From JANMAT01 sp031359995 (lineage in GTDB: Bacteria; Actinomycetota; Acidimicrobiia; Acidimicrobiales; Ilumatobacteraceae): a stretch of DNA of 64,000 nt. The stretch lies in the NCBI GenBank assembly GCA_031359995.1, contig JANMAT010000109.1:116481-180480 (forward strand), in the 5' to 3' direction. How positions within the stretch are numbered: the first letter of the stretch is position 1; every line of letters begins with the position of its first letter. The translations under genes were made by a program, and so were the position numbers. Below the pieces are notes generated by a model. It had not been told where the DNA came from, did not search any database, and was given only the letters and a program-made list of their open reading frames with translations. Positions 49,649-57,782 of the stretch are shown piece after piece.

Positions 49649-52600
49649 TCAGCCGGGTAGCAGGCCGGCCAACGCCACCCGGTCGGCCTGGCTCTCGCCG
49701 TTGCGGTCGTCCAGGGTCACCACGAGCCAGCCCCGCACCTGTTGCACGGCCTGATCGGTCAGGTTCACGGTGACGGCCAACTCGGTGGCGCTGGCCGCCG
49801 TCAGGTCGACCAGGTCGGCGGTCGACACGGCCGGGTGGAACGGCTGCCACCGGGCGGTGCCGGGCATCACGTCGAACACCCTCGAGAGGCGGTCGAACGA
49901 CTGGGCCCGCACGGTGAACGGCGGCGATGCCGGCGTGATGCCCAGATCGCTGGTGAGCGCGGGCAGCAGCAGGGTGGAGCCGTTCATCGGTGCATCGGCG
50001 AGGAAGACGTCGACCACCACACCGGTGCGGTCGAACAGGAAGGCGGCGAAGTTGCCGTTGTCGCTGCCGTTCATCACCGCGCCGTAGTCGGCACCTACCA
50101 GCGTGAAGTCGAACACCCCGTCGGCGTTCACATCGATGGGCAGGTCGATCTCACCCGTCGAGGCCGTCGACCACGACTCCTCGACGTTCACCGAGAACAC
50201 GACGGCCAGGTCGTCGGGGATCGATGACCCGAGCAGCAGGCCCGGGTACGTCTGCACCCCGACGGAGCGCAGGTCGGCGGTGGAGCGCGACGTGTCGTGG
50301 TCGACATCGTCGGCCAGCAGCCAGGCATACAGGTCGGCGGTGCCCCGATGGATGCCCCGGTTCGACAACGCCATCGTGCCCGTGGCCGTGTCGCCCGCGA
50401 CCGTGAGCGCGGCCGGCGGCTCGGCCCGCACGTCGGAGAGACCGCGGGGCACCAGCCCGAAGGGGACACGCAGCGGCAGCGCACCGGCCTCGCGCGGCGT
50501 GGCGGTGACCGAGCCGCGCACCAGCACCACACTGCCCGCCGGTTGGCTGGCGTCGGGGAGCTTGGCCACCACCGAGGCGGACATGCTGATGGTGACACCG
50601 ACCTCGACCGAGCCACCGGGCGGCACCGTCACGACCGATGGCTCGATCTCGATCAGGGCCCCGCGATCGGCGGCCGGGGTCCCGACGGTGGCGTTGAACG
50701 CCGACGACAGGTCGTAGGTGAGCGGCGTGGCACTGTGGTTGGTGATGGCGAAGGTCTTCTGCGGGCTCATGCCCGCCCGCGCCGGCCGGTAGCCGAACGA
50801 CAAGGCGTTCGTGCCGTCCGCCGTGGTCGCCACGGCAGCGGTCGACACGGCCCGCACGGCGTCGACCACGCCCGAGCCGGAGAGCCGCATGTTGTACTCA
50901 CGGACCCGCGCCGTGGTGGCGTCGGCGGTGTTCATGAGGGCGCCCTTCACCTCGGCCGGCGTCCACGTGGGATGGGCCTCGTGCACCAGGGCCGCCAGGC
51001 CGGCGACGTGGGGCACGGCCATCGACGTGCCCGACTCGCGCAGACCACCCGACCCCGTACCGGCCGACGCCGAGAAGATGCTCACGCCCGGTGCGCTGAG
51101 GTCGGGCTTCATGGCCGAGTCGCCGTTGCGGGGCCCACCGGCGGAGAAGTTCGCCATCTTCCCGTAGCCGCCGTTCACGATGGTCGGCCCGGCGATGACG
51201 GTGAGGGCGGTGCCCTGCACGGCGAGCAGCGCCGTGCCCACGTTCGACTGCACCCCCAGGAACGGCACGGCCACCCCCGGGATGCGCCCCTCGAAGGGTG
51301 GCAGGCCCGCCTGGGTGTTCACGAGGATGACGGCCGCCGCGCCGGCCGCCGCGGCCAGGCGGGCCTTCTCGGTGCGTGTGCACGTGCCCCGCTTCACCAC
51401 GACGATGTCGCCCGGCCGGGTGAAGGTGTAGTCGTCCGGCCGGCAACCCAGGCTGATGGTCGTGGCGACGGCGGGCGGCTGCGCATCGACCCGCTCGTCG
51501 GTGATGATGCGCACCAGCCCGGTGACCGACGTGAGCGGTGCGTCGTTGGCGACGATGGCGCTCGCCTCGGTCGGCAGGCGCAGGACCGCCGACCGGAACT
51601 CGGGCAGCGACGCGTCGAGCGCGCCCACCGAGATGGCACCGTCGGCGGTGCTGGGTGAGTCGACCAGGTAGGCCGCGGGCCCGTCGTTGCCGGCCGAGGC
51701 CACCACCGTGACACCGGCGCGCACCGCGTTGGCGATGGCTTCGGCGTCGATGCTCGTGGTGCTGCCATAGGGCGAGCCGAGCGACAGGCTGATGACGTCG
51801 ACACCCTCGGCCACCGCCCGGTCGATGGCGGCGGCCACCACCGCGTTGGTGGTGGAGCCGTCACAGCCGAAGACCTTGTAGGCGTAGATCGTCGCCTCCG
51901 GCGCCGCTCCGGGGCCGATGGCCAGCCCGGCGACCGACACCGGGTCGTAGGGCCCGGCGTAGGGGCGACCGTCGGCGGTGACGCCCACGCCGGCCGCGGT
52001 GCCGGCCACGTGGGTGCCGTGCGTGCCACACGAGAGCGGGTCGGGATCGGGACGGGGCGTGCGCACGTTCGCATCGGACGAGGACGCATCGAAGGCGTCA
52101 CCCACGAAGTCGTAGCCGCCGGCCACCTTGGCCGAGGGGAAGTTCGCGGTGCCGATGGTGGTGCCGCTGTCGCCGGTGGTGTCGGCCGCGTTGCCCGAGC
52201 CGCCGAAGTCGGCGTGGTTGTAGTCGACGCCGTCGTCGATGATGGCGATCTTCTGCCCGCGACCGGTGATGCCGAGCGCCCGCCAGGCGGTGGACGCACC
52301 GGTGTAGGCATTGACGATGGTGTTGTCGCGCTGCAGCTGACGGCTCTCGTCCACCCCGACCACGCCGGGCAGCGCGTCGAGCGCGCTCAGCTGCGAGCTC
52401 GGGATGCGCACGACGACGGCGTTGGCGGTGTCGGTCAGCTGGTAGAGCACCTCGCCACCGAGGCGGGCGACCGCCTCGGCCACCGGCACCTGGCCGGCGA
52501 GCACGCTCTGGCGGATGGTGGCGGCCTCGCTCGCCGTGCCGGACCTGCCCGTGCCGTCGTCGGCGGCGGCGTGCACCGCCGTGAGACGAGCCGTCAGGGG

Positions 52601-52789
52601 CGTGGCCCCGAGACGGACGGTGGCGACCACCGAGGTGTCGAGGCGCGCCGTCGCCGGCACGAACGCCGGATGCGCGCCGCGGCCGGGGAGGCGCACGAAG
52701 CGCGACCGCGACGTCGAGGCGTTGGACGACCCCCCGACTGCGAACCCCAGCACTGCGGCCATGAGCACGACCGCACCGACCTTCCTCAT
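49649..52789 (-). CDS. Secreted subtilisin-like serine protease (S8) with PA domain
   Basis: 1046 residues. A signal peptide (1-24, ending SSNAST) is followed by an inhibitor-like propeptide (about 95-150, VYQ/VVVRIPSSQLSALDALPG) and a subtilase domain with Asp185 (AIIDDGVDY), His257 (HGTHVAGT) and Ser589 (SGTSMAVPHVAG). A PA insert lies at about 430-545. The C-terminal 400 residues are beta-rich Fn3-like domains (AFAITNHSATPLTYDLSSA region, then a long unknown part). It is a large extracellular protease for protein use. ATG 52789 is preceded by AAAGGAG at 10 bases. It has the longest upstream region in the window. Confidence 0.9.
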   Translation of the reverse strand: MRKVGAVVLMAAVLGFAVGGSSNASTSRSRFVRLPGRGAHPAFVPATARLDTSVVATVRLGATPLTARLTAVHAAADDGTGRSGTASEAATIRQSVLAGQVPVAEAVARLGGEVLYQLTDTANAVVVRIPSSQLSALDALPGVVGVDESRQLQRDNTIVNAYTGASTAWRALGITGRGQKIAIIDDGVDYNHADFGGSGNAADTTGDSGTTIGTANFPSAKVAGGYDFVGDAFDASSSDANVRTPRPDPDPLSCGTHGTHVAGTAAGVGVTADGRPYAGPYDPVSVAGLAIGPGAAPEATIYAYKVFGCDGSTTNAVVAAAIDRAVAEGVDVISLSLGSPYGSTTSIDAEAIANAVRAGVTVVASAGNDGPAAYLVDSPSTADGAISVGALDASLPEFRSAVLRLPTEASAIVANDAPLTSVTGLVRIITDERVDAQPPAVATTISLGCRPDDYTFTRPGDIVVVKRGTCTRTEKARLAAAAGAAAVILVNTQAGLPPFEGRIPGVAVPFLGVQSNVGTALLAVQGTALTVIAGPTIVNGGYGKMANFSAGGPRNGDSAMKPDLSAPGVSIFSASAGTGSGGLRESGTSMAVPHVAGLAALVHEAHPTWTPAEVKGALMNTADATTARVREYNMRLSGSGVVDAVRAVSTAAVATTADGTNALSFGYRPARAGMSPQKTFAITNHSATPLTYDLSSAFNATVGTPAADRGALIEIEPSVVTVPPGGSVEVGVTISMSASVVAKLPDASQPAGSVVLVRGSVTATPREAGALPLRVPFGLVPRGLSDVRAEPPAALTVAGDTATGTMALSNRGIHRGTADLYAWLLADDVDHDTSRSTADLRSVGVQTYPGLLLGSSIPDDLAVVFSVNVEESWSTASTGEIDLPIDVNADGVFDFTLVGADYGAVMNGSDNGNFAAFLFDRTGVVVDVFLADAPMNGSTLLLPALTSDLGITPASPPFTVRAQSFDRLSRVFDVMPGTARWQPFHPAVSTADLVDLTAASATELAVTVNLTDQAVQQVRGWLVVTLDDRNGESQADRVALAGLLPG

Positions 52790-53230
52790 TCCGCAATGGC
52801 TCCTTTGACGCTCTGTGAAGGCACACCGGACAGGTACCACGCCCAATTGGCCCGCCGCCCGGTTGTGTGTTCGCGCCGACCGTGTTGTTCGGGCGGTGCT
52901 TCTCTGAAGTTTCTCCTAAGACTTTAGCACTTTGCTAGGGGGCTAGCCCGTTCCCAGACCTCAAAGATTTCTCCACGTATCTGCAAGACAAGCACGACGC
53001 GTGGTCGTGTGTTCACTGCGTGAAACAACGGGCCATCGCCGTGCGCACGCCCCATGCCGACGGCCACTCCGGGCCCACCCCACCTGACCTCCTGCGGCGC
53101 GCCGCGAACGGGGGTCGGCGAGGTTTCGACGGCTCGACCGACAGATCTTCAAGCCATGTGTCGAACATGACGAAACCGGCCTTATCAAAGACCACATCAC
53201 CTGGTCAGCGATAGCCATCACGGACTGTGC
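52790..53230. other. Longest intergenic region, AT-rich centre with inverted repeats
   Basis: No convincing gene. The stretch 52905-52990 is clearly poorer in GC than the rest of the window. It holds a possible minus-strand -10 TAAAGT (complement of 52921-52926) for the subtilase, a perfect palindrome GGGCTAGCCC (52939-52948), an exact 6-bp inverted repeat CACGAC/GTCGTG (52993-53009) and TTCAC/GTGAA (53012-53024). A 60-codon minus-strand frame (53195-53013, GTG start, beginning VVFDKAGFVMFDTWLEDLSV) uses codons unlike the neighbours in its first half and lacks both a leaderless hexamer and a Shine-Dalgarno sequence; it is listed here only as a possibility. Confidence 0.5.
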
Positions 53231-53464
53231 TCAGCCCCCGTGGCACGCGCACGCGCCACCGCAGCCACCGCCCGTCGGCAGGGACGATGCCACCGCCGAT
53301 CGACCCGTGCCAGCACTCGTACCGATGGTGGCGAACACGGACAACAGGCGCACGACATCGGTGTGGCCAGCACTGCAGGCGGTGGGATCGTCCGCTTCGC
53401 GCATCGGGCGGCGGAGCTCGAACCGGTCGTCACACGTGCGGCAGCGGTACTCGTAGCGGGCCAT
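53231..53464 (-). CDS. FmdB-family zinc ribbon protein
   Basis: 77 residues. MARYEYRCRTCDDRFELRRPM is the FmdB start with the first CxxC (CRTC); the second pair is spread over CSAGH and a C-terminal GGCGGACACHGG that could bind a further metal. Family members are small putative regulators of unknown target. ATG 53464 lies 7 bases after TAGCCT (complement of 53472-53477), leaderless. It stands alone, 60 bases before the ABC-F stop. Confidence 0.82.
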   Translation of the reverse strand: MARYEYRCRTCDDRFELRRPMREADDPTACSAGHTDVVRLLSVFATIGTSAGTGRSAVASSLPTGGGCGGACACHGG

Positions 53465-53524
53465 GGCGCACAGGCTAGAACGGGTGAACGCGGCGGTCGA
53501 CCGGCCGCCAGGTTAAAGACGACG

Positions 53525-55522
53525 CTAACGAATCGAACGCTCGATGCGTTCGAGCTCCTCACTCGCCGTCATCCAGGCGTCCATCAGCTTGGCCGCCGCG
53601 TCCTTGGCCGCTTCGTGTCGGCGCACGAGGTCCTTGACCTTGTCGTTGTCGCCGTAGACCTCGGGATCGGCCAGCTGACGCTGGAGCTCGGAGACCTTGC
53701 CCTCGGACTTGCCCAGGTCCCGCTCGAGTCGCTCGGCGCGCTGGCGCAGCTCCTTGGTGGCGGCGTGCCGGGCGTTGCGCCGCTCGGCCTGCAGCCGCTT
53801 GTCGTCCTCGCGCGACGCGACCGCCGGGCGGGCCCCCGCCCTGGTCGCGGCCGTCGGGGCGACCGCGGCCGGCTTGCCCCGACCGGCCGGGCGCGTCGGT
53901 GCCGCCGGCACCGCAGTCGACGAGCGGGCCCCGTGGGGTGACAGGACCTCTTCGTCGACGCCGACGTGCAGGCGCGCCGTACCGTCGCGGACCGCCACCA
54001 GACCGTCGCACACCTCACGGATGAGGTAGCGGTCGTGGCTCACGAGCAGCACCGTGCCCGGATAGGCGCGCAGCGCATCCTCGAGCAGGTCGCAGCTGGC
54101 CAGATCGAGGTGGTTCGTGGGCTCGTCCAGCACGAGCAGGTTCACCGGGTTCAGCAACGCCTTGGCGAGAGCCAGACGCGTACGTTCGCCACCCGACAGA
54201 TCGCCGACGCGCCGGTCGGACATCTCGCCGGGGAAGCCGAAGCTGCCGAGCACCGAGCGCAGGTTGCGCCGCTCGCCTTTGACCGCGACCGTCTGCAGCT
54301 CCTGCACGGCGGTGCGGCTGAAGTCGAGCCCGTCGACCTGGTGCTGGGCGAAGGTCGCCACGTCGACGTTGGCGCCCAGCTTGCACCGGCCGCCCATCGG
54401 CGCCAGCTGGCCGAGCAGCACGCGCAACAGCGTGGTCTTGCCCGCGCCGTTGGGGCCGACCACGCCGAGCTTCTGCCCCCGCTCGACCACCATGCTCACG
54501 TCGGACAACACGGGGATGCCGTCGTAGCCGACGCTGATGCCCTCGAGCTCGGCCACGTCGCGCGACGAGCGCCGCGGCTCGGGGAAGCCGAAGCGGGCCA
54601 CCAGCTCGCGCTGGGTGGGCACCTCGATGCGCTCGAGCTTCTCCAACGTCTTGATGCGGCTCTGCACCTGACGCGACTTCGTCGCCTTGTAGCGGAACCG
54701 CTCCACGAAGCGCTCGACCCGGTCGATCTCCTTCTGCTGGGTGTCGCGCTGCGACTGCAGACGCGTCAGGCGCTCCTCACGCTCGACCACGAACTCGGCG
54801 AACCCGCCCACGTACTCGCTGGCGGTGCCGAAGGCGAGCTCCACCACCCGATCGGCGACCGCGTCGATGAAGTCACGGTCGTGGCTGACGAACAGCACCG
54901 CACCCGGATAGTCGCGCAGCGTGTCCTCGAGCCAGGCGACCGAGTCGGTGTCGAGGTGGTTGGTGGGCTCGTCGAGCACGAGCACGTCGGGCTTGGAGAG
55001 CAGCAACTGGGCCAGCGCGGCGCGCATGCGCCACCCGCCCGACAGCTCCTTCAACGGGCGCTCGGCGGCGTCGGCGGCGAAACCGAGGCCGTGCAGGATC
55101 GCCTGGGCCTCGGCCTCGACGGCGTAGCCGCCGAGCACCTCGAATCGGTGCTGAGCGGCCCCGTACGCGGTCATGGCCCGCTCGTGCTCGGCGCCGGTGG
55201 TGGAGGCCAGCTTCTCGGCCAACGTGGCCAACTGGTGCTCGAGCTCGCGGATCTCGGACGCACCGAGCGCCGTGTCGAGCACCGTGCCCTCGGAGATCTC
55301 GGTGAGCTCCTGAGGCAGGAATCCGATGCGGGTGCCCTTCGGGAGGTGCACGTCGCCGACATCGGGGGCCTGCTCGCCGAGCAGGATCTCGATGAGGGTG
55401 GTCTTGCCCGCACCGTTGTTGCCGACCAGGGCCGTGCGCCGCCCGGGTACGAGCGTGAGGGTCACGTCGCGGAACAGCTGCTGGCCGCCGAACGCCTTGG
55501 CCACTCCGGTCACCGTGATCAC
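53525..55522 (-). CDS. ABC-F ATPase (Uup/EttA-like)
   Basis: 665 residues, two ATP-binding cassettes and no membrane part. First Walker A GNNGAGKT (34-41) and signature LSGGWRMRAALAQLLL; second Walker A GPNGAGKT and signature LSGGERTRLALAKALL, each with VLDEPTNHLD. A 230-260 region linker and a charged coiled-coil C-terminus (AERRNARHAATKELRQRAER onward) fit ABC-F proteins that act on the ribosome during stalled translation, or give antibiotic protection. GTG 55522 lies 9 bases after TAGCGT (complement of 55532-55537), at the long end of the leaderless spacing. Confidence 0.9.
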   Translation of the reverse strand: MITVTGVAKAFGGQQLFRDVTLTLVPGRRTALVGNNGAGKTTLIEILLGEQAPDVGDVHLPKGTRIGFLPQELTEISEGTVLDTALGASEIRELEHQLATLAEKLASTTGAEHERAMTAYGAAQHRFEVLGGYAVEAEAQAILHGLGFAADAAERPLKELSGGWRMRAALAQLLLSKPDVLVLDEPTNHLDTDSVAWLEDTLRDYPGAVLFVSHDRDFIDAVADRVVELAFGTASEYVGGFAEFVVEREERLTRLQSQRDTQQKEIDRVERFVERFRYKATKSRQVQSRIKTLEKLERIEVPTQRELVARFGFPEPRRSSRDVAELEGISVGYDGIPVLSDVSMVVERGQKLGVVGPNGAGKTTLLRVLLGQLAPMGGRCKLGANVDVATFAQHQVDGLDFSRTAVQELQTVAVKGERRNLRSVLGSFGFPGEMSDRRVGDLSGGERTRLALAKALLNPVNLLVLDEPTNHLDLASCDLLEDALRAYPGTVLLVSHDRYLIREVCDGLVAVRDGTARLHVGVDEEVLSPHGARSSTAVPAAPTRPAGRGKPAAVAPTAATRAGARPAVASREDDKRLQAERRNARHAATKELRQRAERLERDLGKSEGKVSELQRQLADPEVYGDNDKVKDLVRRHEAAKDAAAKLMDAWMTASEELERIERSIR

Positions 55523-55634
55523 GGTGGGGAGACGCTACCGGGGTGGCGCCCCCGGCGCCTGCTCACGCGCCGGGTTGCGCCAAGCGTCACGCCACCGGTG
55601 AGCGTGAGCGGCACCGGCCTGGTTGACTGGTGGC

Positions 55635-55922
55635 GTGTCCGAGTTGCAGACGATGCCGGCCCAGACCATCCCGCGCACGGAAGAGGAGCTGGAGACCGCT
55701 GAGCCGGCCAGCGCCCACATCGTGAAGACCGAGCCGGGTGAGAACGCCGCGGCCAAGGTGCTGGAGGCCCGCATCTACGGCACACCGCTCGAAGCCCTGT
55801 GCGGCCACGTGTGGGTGCCGAGCCGCGACCCCAAGCAGCTCCCCCTGTGCGAGAAGTGCAAGGAGATCTACGAGGTCTACCGGGCCTTCAACGACCACCT
55901 CAACGACAAGCCGAACGACTGA
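55635..55922 (+). CDS. DUF3039 protein
   Basis: 95 residues with the DUF3039 core: HIVKTEPGENAAAKVLEARI, YGTPLEALCGHVWVPSRDPK, then LPLCEKCKEIYE. The three cysteines and one histidine (CGHVWVP, CEKC) form a probable zinc site. Found only in actinobacteria; function unknown. GTG 55635 follows TTGACT by 6 bases, which only partly fits the leaderless pattern; an in-frame start at 55623 is the alternative. It is divergent from the ABC-F gene. Confidence 0.82.
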   Translation: MSELQTMPAQTIPRTEEELETAEPASAHIVKTEPGENAAAKVLEARIYGTPLEALCGHVWVPSRDPKQLPLCEKCKEIYEVYRAFNDHLNDKPND

Positions 55923-55941
55923 CCGACGCGCGGAGCCGGCC

Positions 55942-56583
55942 TCACTGCTTCGACCGGGCGTACTCGGCGGCACGGGCGATGACGGCGTCGCCCGCCTTGG
56001 CCAGGCTGCCGGCGTCGAAGGGCGGCTGCGGGTCGTACTCGATCATCAGCTGCATCGCCTTGGCGGCCACGTCGTCGACGAGCAGCTCTGCCAGGCGCAG
56101 GGCCATGTCGATGCCCGAGGACACGCCGGCGGCGGTGATGATGCGCTGGTCGAGGTGCTCCACGACCCGCAGTCCCGTGGGGACGGCCCCGAGCTGCGAG
56201 AGATGGTCGTAGGCGCCCCAGTGGGTCGTGGCGGTGAGGCCCGACAGCAGGCCGGCGGCCGCCAGCACCAGTGATCCGGTGCAGACCGACGTCGTGAAGC
56301 GCGTGGTGGCATGGGCCTGGCGCAGCCACGGCAGGACCGGGTGGTCGATGAGCATGGCCCGCGTGCCGATGCCGCCGGGCACGACGATCACGTCGGGGTC
56401 GGGTAGGTCGGCGTACGCGGCGTCGACCGCGAGGCCGAGGAAGCCGTTGTCGGTCCGGATCGTGGTACCGGCCTCGCTGCCCACGAACGTGACGGTGGCC
56501 CCGGGCAGGCGCTGGAGCACCTCGTACGGACCGATGGCGTCGAGCGCGGTCATCTGCTCGAACACGGGGATGGCGATGCGCAT
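55942..56583 (-). CDS. DJ-1/PfpI protein, isonitrile hydratase (InhA)-like
   Basis: 213 residues. Asp15 (TALDAIGPYEVL) and the nucleophile-elbow Cys101 (TSVCTGSLVLAAAGLL), followed by ATTHWGAYDHL, GVSSGIDMALRLAE and MQLMIEYDPQPPFDAGS, match the pseudomonad isonitrile hydratase InhA, where the equivalent Asp and Cys are essential. It may add water to an isonitrile to give an N-formamide. ATG 56583 shares one base with the stop of the GlxA-type regulator (TGATG), so the two are coupled and the regulator probably controls it. Confidence 0.78.
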   Translation of the reverse strand: MRIAIPVFEQMTALDAIGPYEVLQRLPGATVTFVGSEAGTTIRTDNGFLGLAVDAAYADLPDPDVIVVPGGIGTRAMLIDHPVLPWLRQAHATTRFTTSVCTGSLVLAAAGLLSGLTATTHWGAYDHLSQLGAVPTGLRVVEHLDQRIITAAGVSSGIDMALRLAELLVDDVAAKAMQLMIEYDPQPPFDAGSLAKAGDAVIARAAEYARSKQ

Positions 56584-57605
56584 CAGGACTCCTGGGTGAC
56601 GGTGGTGGACACGGTGGTGGACACGGTGGGGCCGAAGTGGCGGCGGTAGTGGTCGGGCGCCACGCCGACGGTGCGTAGGAAGGCCCGCCGCATGGTCTCG
56701 GGCGAACCAAAGCCGCAGTGGGCGGCCACGGCGGCGACCCCGGCCCGATCGGTCTCGAGCAGGCGGCGGGCGGCGTCGACGCGGATGCGCTCCACGTAGC
56801 GCGCCGGCGACACGCCGACCTGCCGGTGGAACAGGCGCGTGAAGTGCCGCGCCGACAGACCGGCGTGGCGGGCGAGCTGCGGCACGGTCAACGCCGCTCC
56901 CGGGTCGGCGTGCACGAGGTCCTGGGCCGCCCGGATCGGCTCGCGCTCGGCCGGCTCGCTCCACACCGCGGCGGCGAACTGGGTCTGTCCGCCCGGGCGG
57001 CGCAGGAAGACCACGAGCCAGCGGGCCACGATCTGGGCGACGTCGGCCCCGTGGTCCTGCTCGACCAGGGCGAGACACAGGTCGATGCCGGCGGTGACGC
57101 CGGCCGAGGTCCACAGGTCGCCGTCGCGCACGTAGATCGGCTCGGGGTCGACCACCGTGTCGGGATGGGCGGCGGCCAGGGCGTCGGCGCGGGCCCAGTG
57201 GGTGGTGACGCGGCGACCGGCGGTGAGGCCGGCGGCGGCGGCCAGGAACGTGCCCGTGCACACGCAGACGGTGCGGTCGACCCGCGCCGCGGTGTCACGG
57301 ATCCAGGTCACCAGGCCCTCGTCGCGCGCCGCGGCGCGAACGCCGAAACCGCCGGGCAGCAGCAGGGTGTGGATCGCCTCGCCGTCGAGCGTGCCGAGCC
57401 CGTCGGGGACGTGGAACGCCAGCCCGCTCTCTCCCCGCACGATGCCCGGGTGTGCCGTCACCAGGCGCAGGTCGTAGCGGGGCCCGGCGCGGCCCTGGTC
57501 GTCGAGCACGCTGTTGGCGCCGGCGAACACCTCATGGGGCCCGCTCACGTCGAGTGGCTGCACCCCCTCGAAGGTCACCATCGCGATGGTGTGCCGGTCC
57601 GACAT
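56583..57605 (-). CDS. GlxA-family transcriptional regulator (DJ-1/PfpI + AraC HTH)
   Basis: 340 residues. Residues 5-190 form a DJ-1/PfpI domain (TFEGVQPLDVSGPHEVF, LLLPGGFGVR, CVCTGTFLAAAAGL) that probably senses a ligand. Residues 225-325 are an AraC-type double HTH (LTVPQLARHAGLSARHFTRL, then FGSPETMRRAFLRTVGVAP). ATG 57605 lies 6 bases after CACGAT (complement of 57612-57617), leaderless. Three ATGGCGT half-sites lie upstream at 57631-57667. The C-terminus ends in a short VSTTVSTTV repeat from a 12-base tandem duplication. Confidence 0.88.
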   Translation of the reverse strand: MSDRHTIAMVTFEGVQPLDVSGPHEVFAGANSVLDDQGRAGPRYDLRLVTAHPGIVRGESGLAFHVPDGLGTLDGEAIHTLLLPGGFGVRAAARDEGLVTWIRDTAARVDRTVCVCTGTFLAAAAGLTAGRRVTTHWARADALAAAHPDTVVDPEPIYVRDGDLWTSAGVTAGIDLCLALVEQDHGADVAQIVARWLVVFLRRPGGQTQFAAAVWSEPAEREPIRAAQDLVHADPGAALTVPQLARHAGLSARHFTRLFHRQVGVSPARYVERIRVDAARRLLETDRAGVAAVAAHCGFGSPETMRRAFLRTVGVAPDHYRRHFGPTVSTTVSTTVTQES

Positions 57606-57630
57606 GACCCCATCGTGGAGGCCCGGCCGG

Positions 57631-57667
57631 ATGGCGTCAACGCCATGGACCCCACCCTTTACGCCAT
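57631..57667. promoter_or_regulatory. Putative GlxA-type regulator operator, three half-sites
   Basis: ATGGCGT (57631-57637) faces ACGCCAT (57640-57646) across 2 bases as a perfect palindrome, and a third ACGCCAT (57661-57667) repeats the second at exactly 21 bases, two helical turns. Relative to the leaderless start at 57605 they occupy about -26 to -62, the usual place for an AraC-type activator or autoregulator. Confidence 0.55.
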
Positions 57668-57691
57668 CTCGCCCATCCACTCACCTTCATC

Positions 57692-57740
57692 GCTTTGTTT
57701 GCGCCGGACCCCCACCGGCACCGGCTCGCGCCAACAAAGC
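57692..57740. repeat. Long inverted repeat after the aldo/keto reductase gene
   Basis: The arms 57692-57704 and 57728-57740 match in 12 of 13 bases (GCTTTGTT and AACAAAGC at the outer ends) around a 23-base loop that itself contains CCGG repeats. It lies 43-91 bases past the reductase stop and 87-135 bases upstream of the GlxA-type gene. Terminator is the likeliest reading; a regulator site is possible. Confidence 0.45.
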
Positions 57741-57782
57741 GTGTGGACGGGGCCGGGACCGGAGGAACCGCGGCGGACGGCG

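Noticed and set aside
53020..53214. Plus-strand 64-codon frame in the intergenic region
   Set aside because: No ribosome site or leaderless hexamer, no similarity and atypical codon use.
56583..56630. Short tandem repeat at the 3' end of the GlxA-type regulator gene
   Set aside because: Two copies of a 12-base unit encoding VSTT; a small slippage duplication in a disordered tail, not a repeat element.
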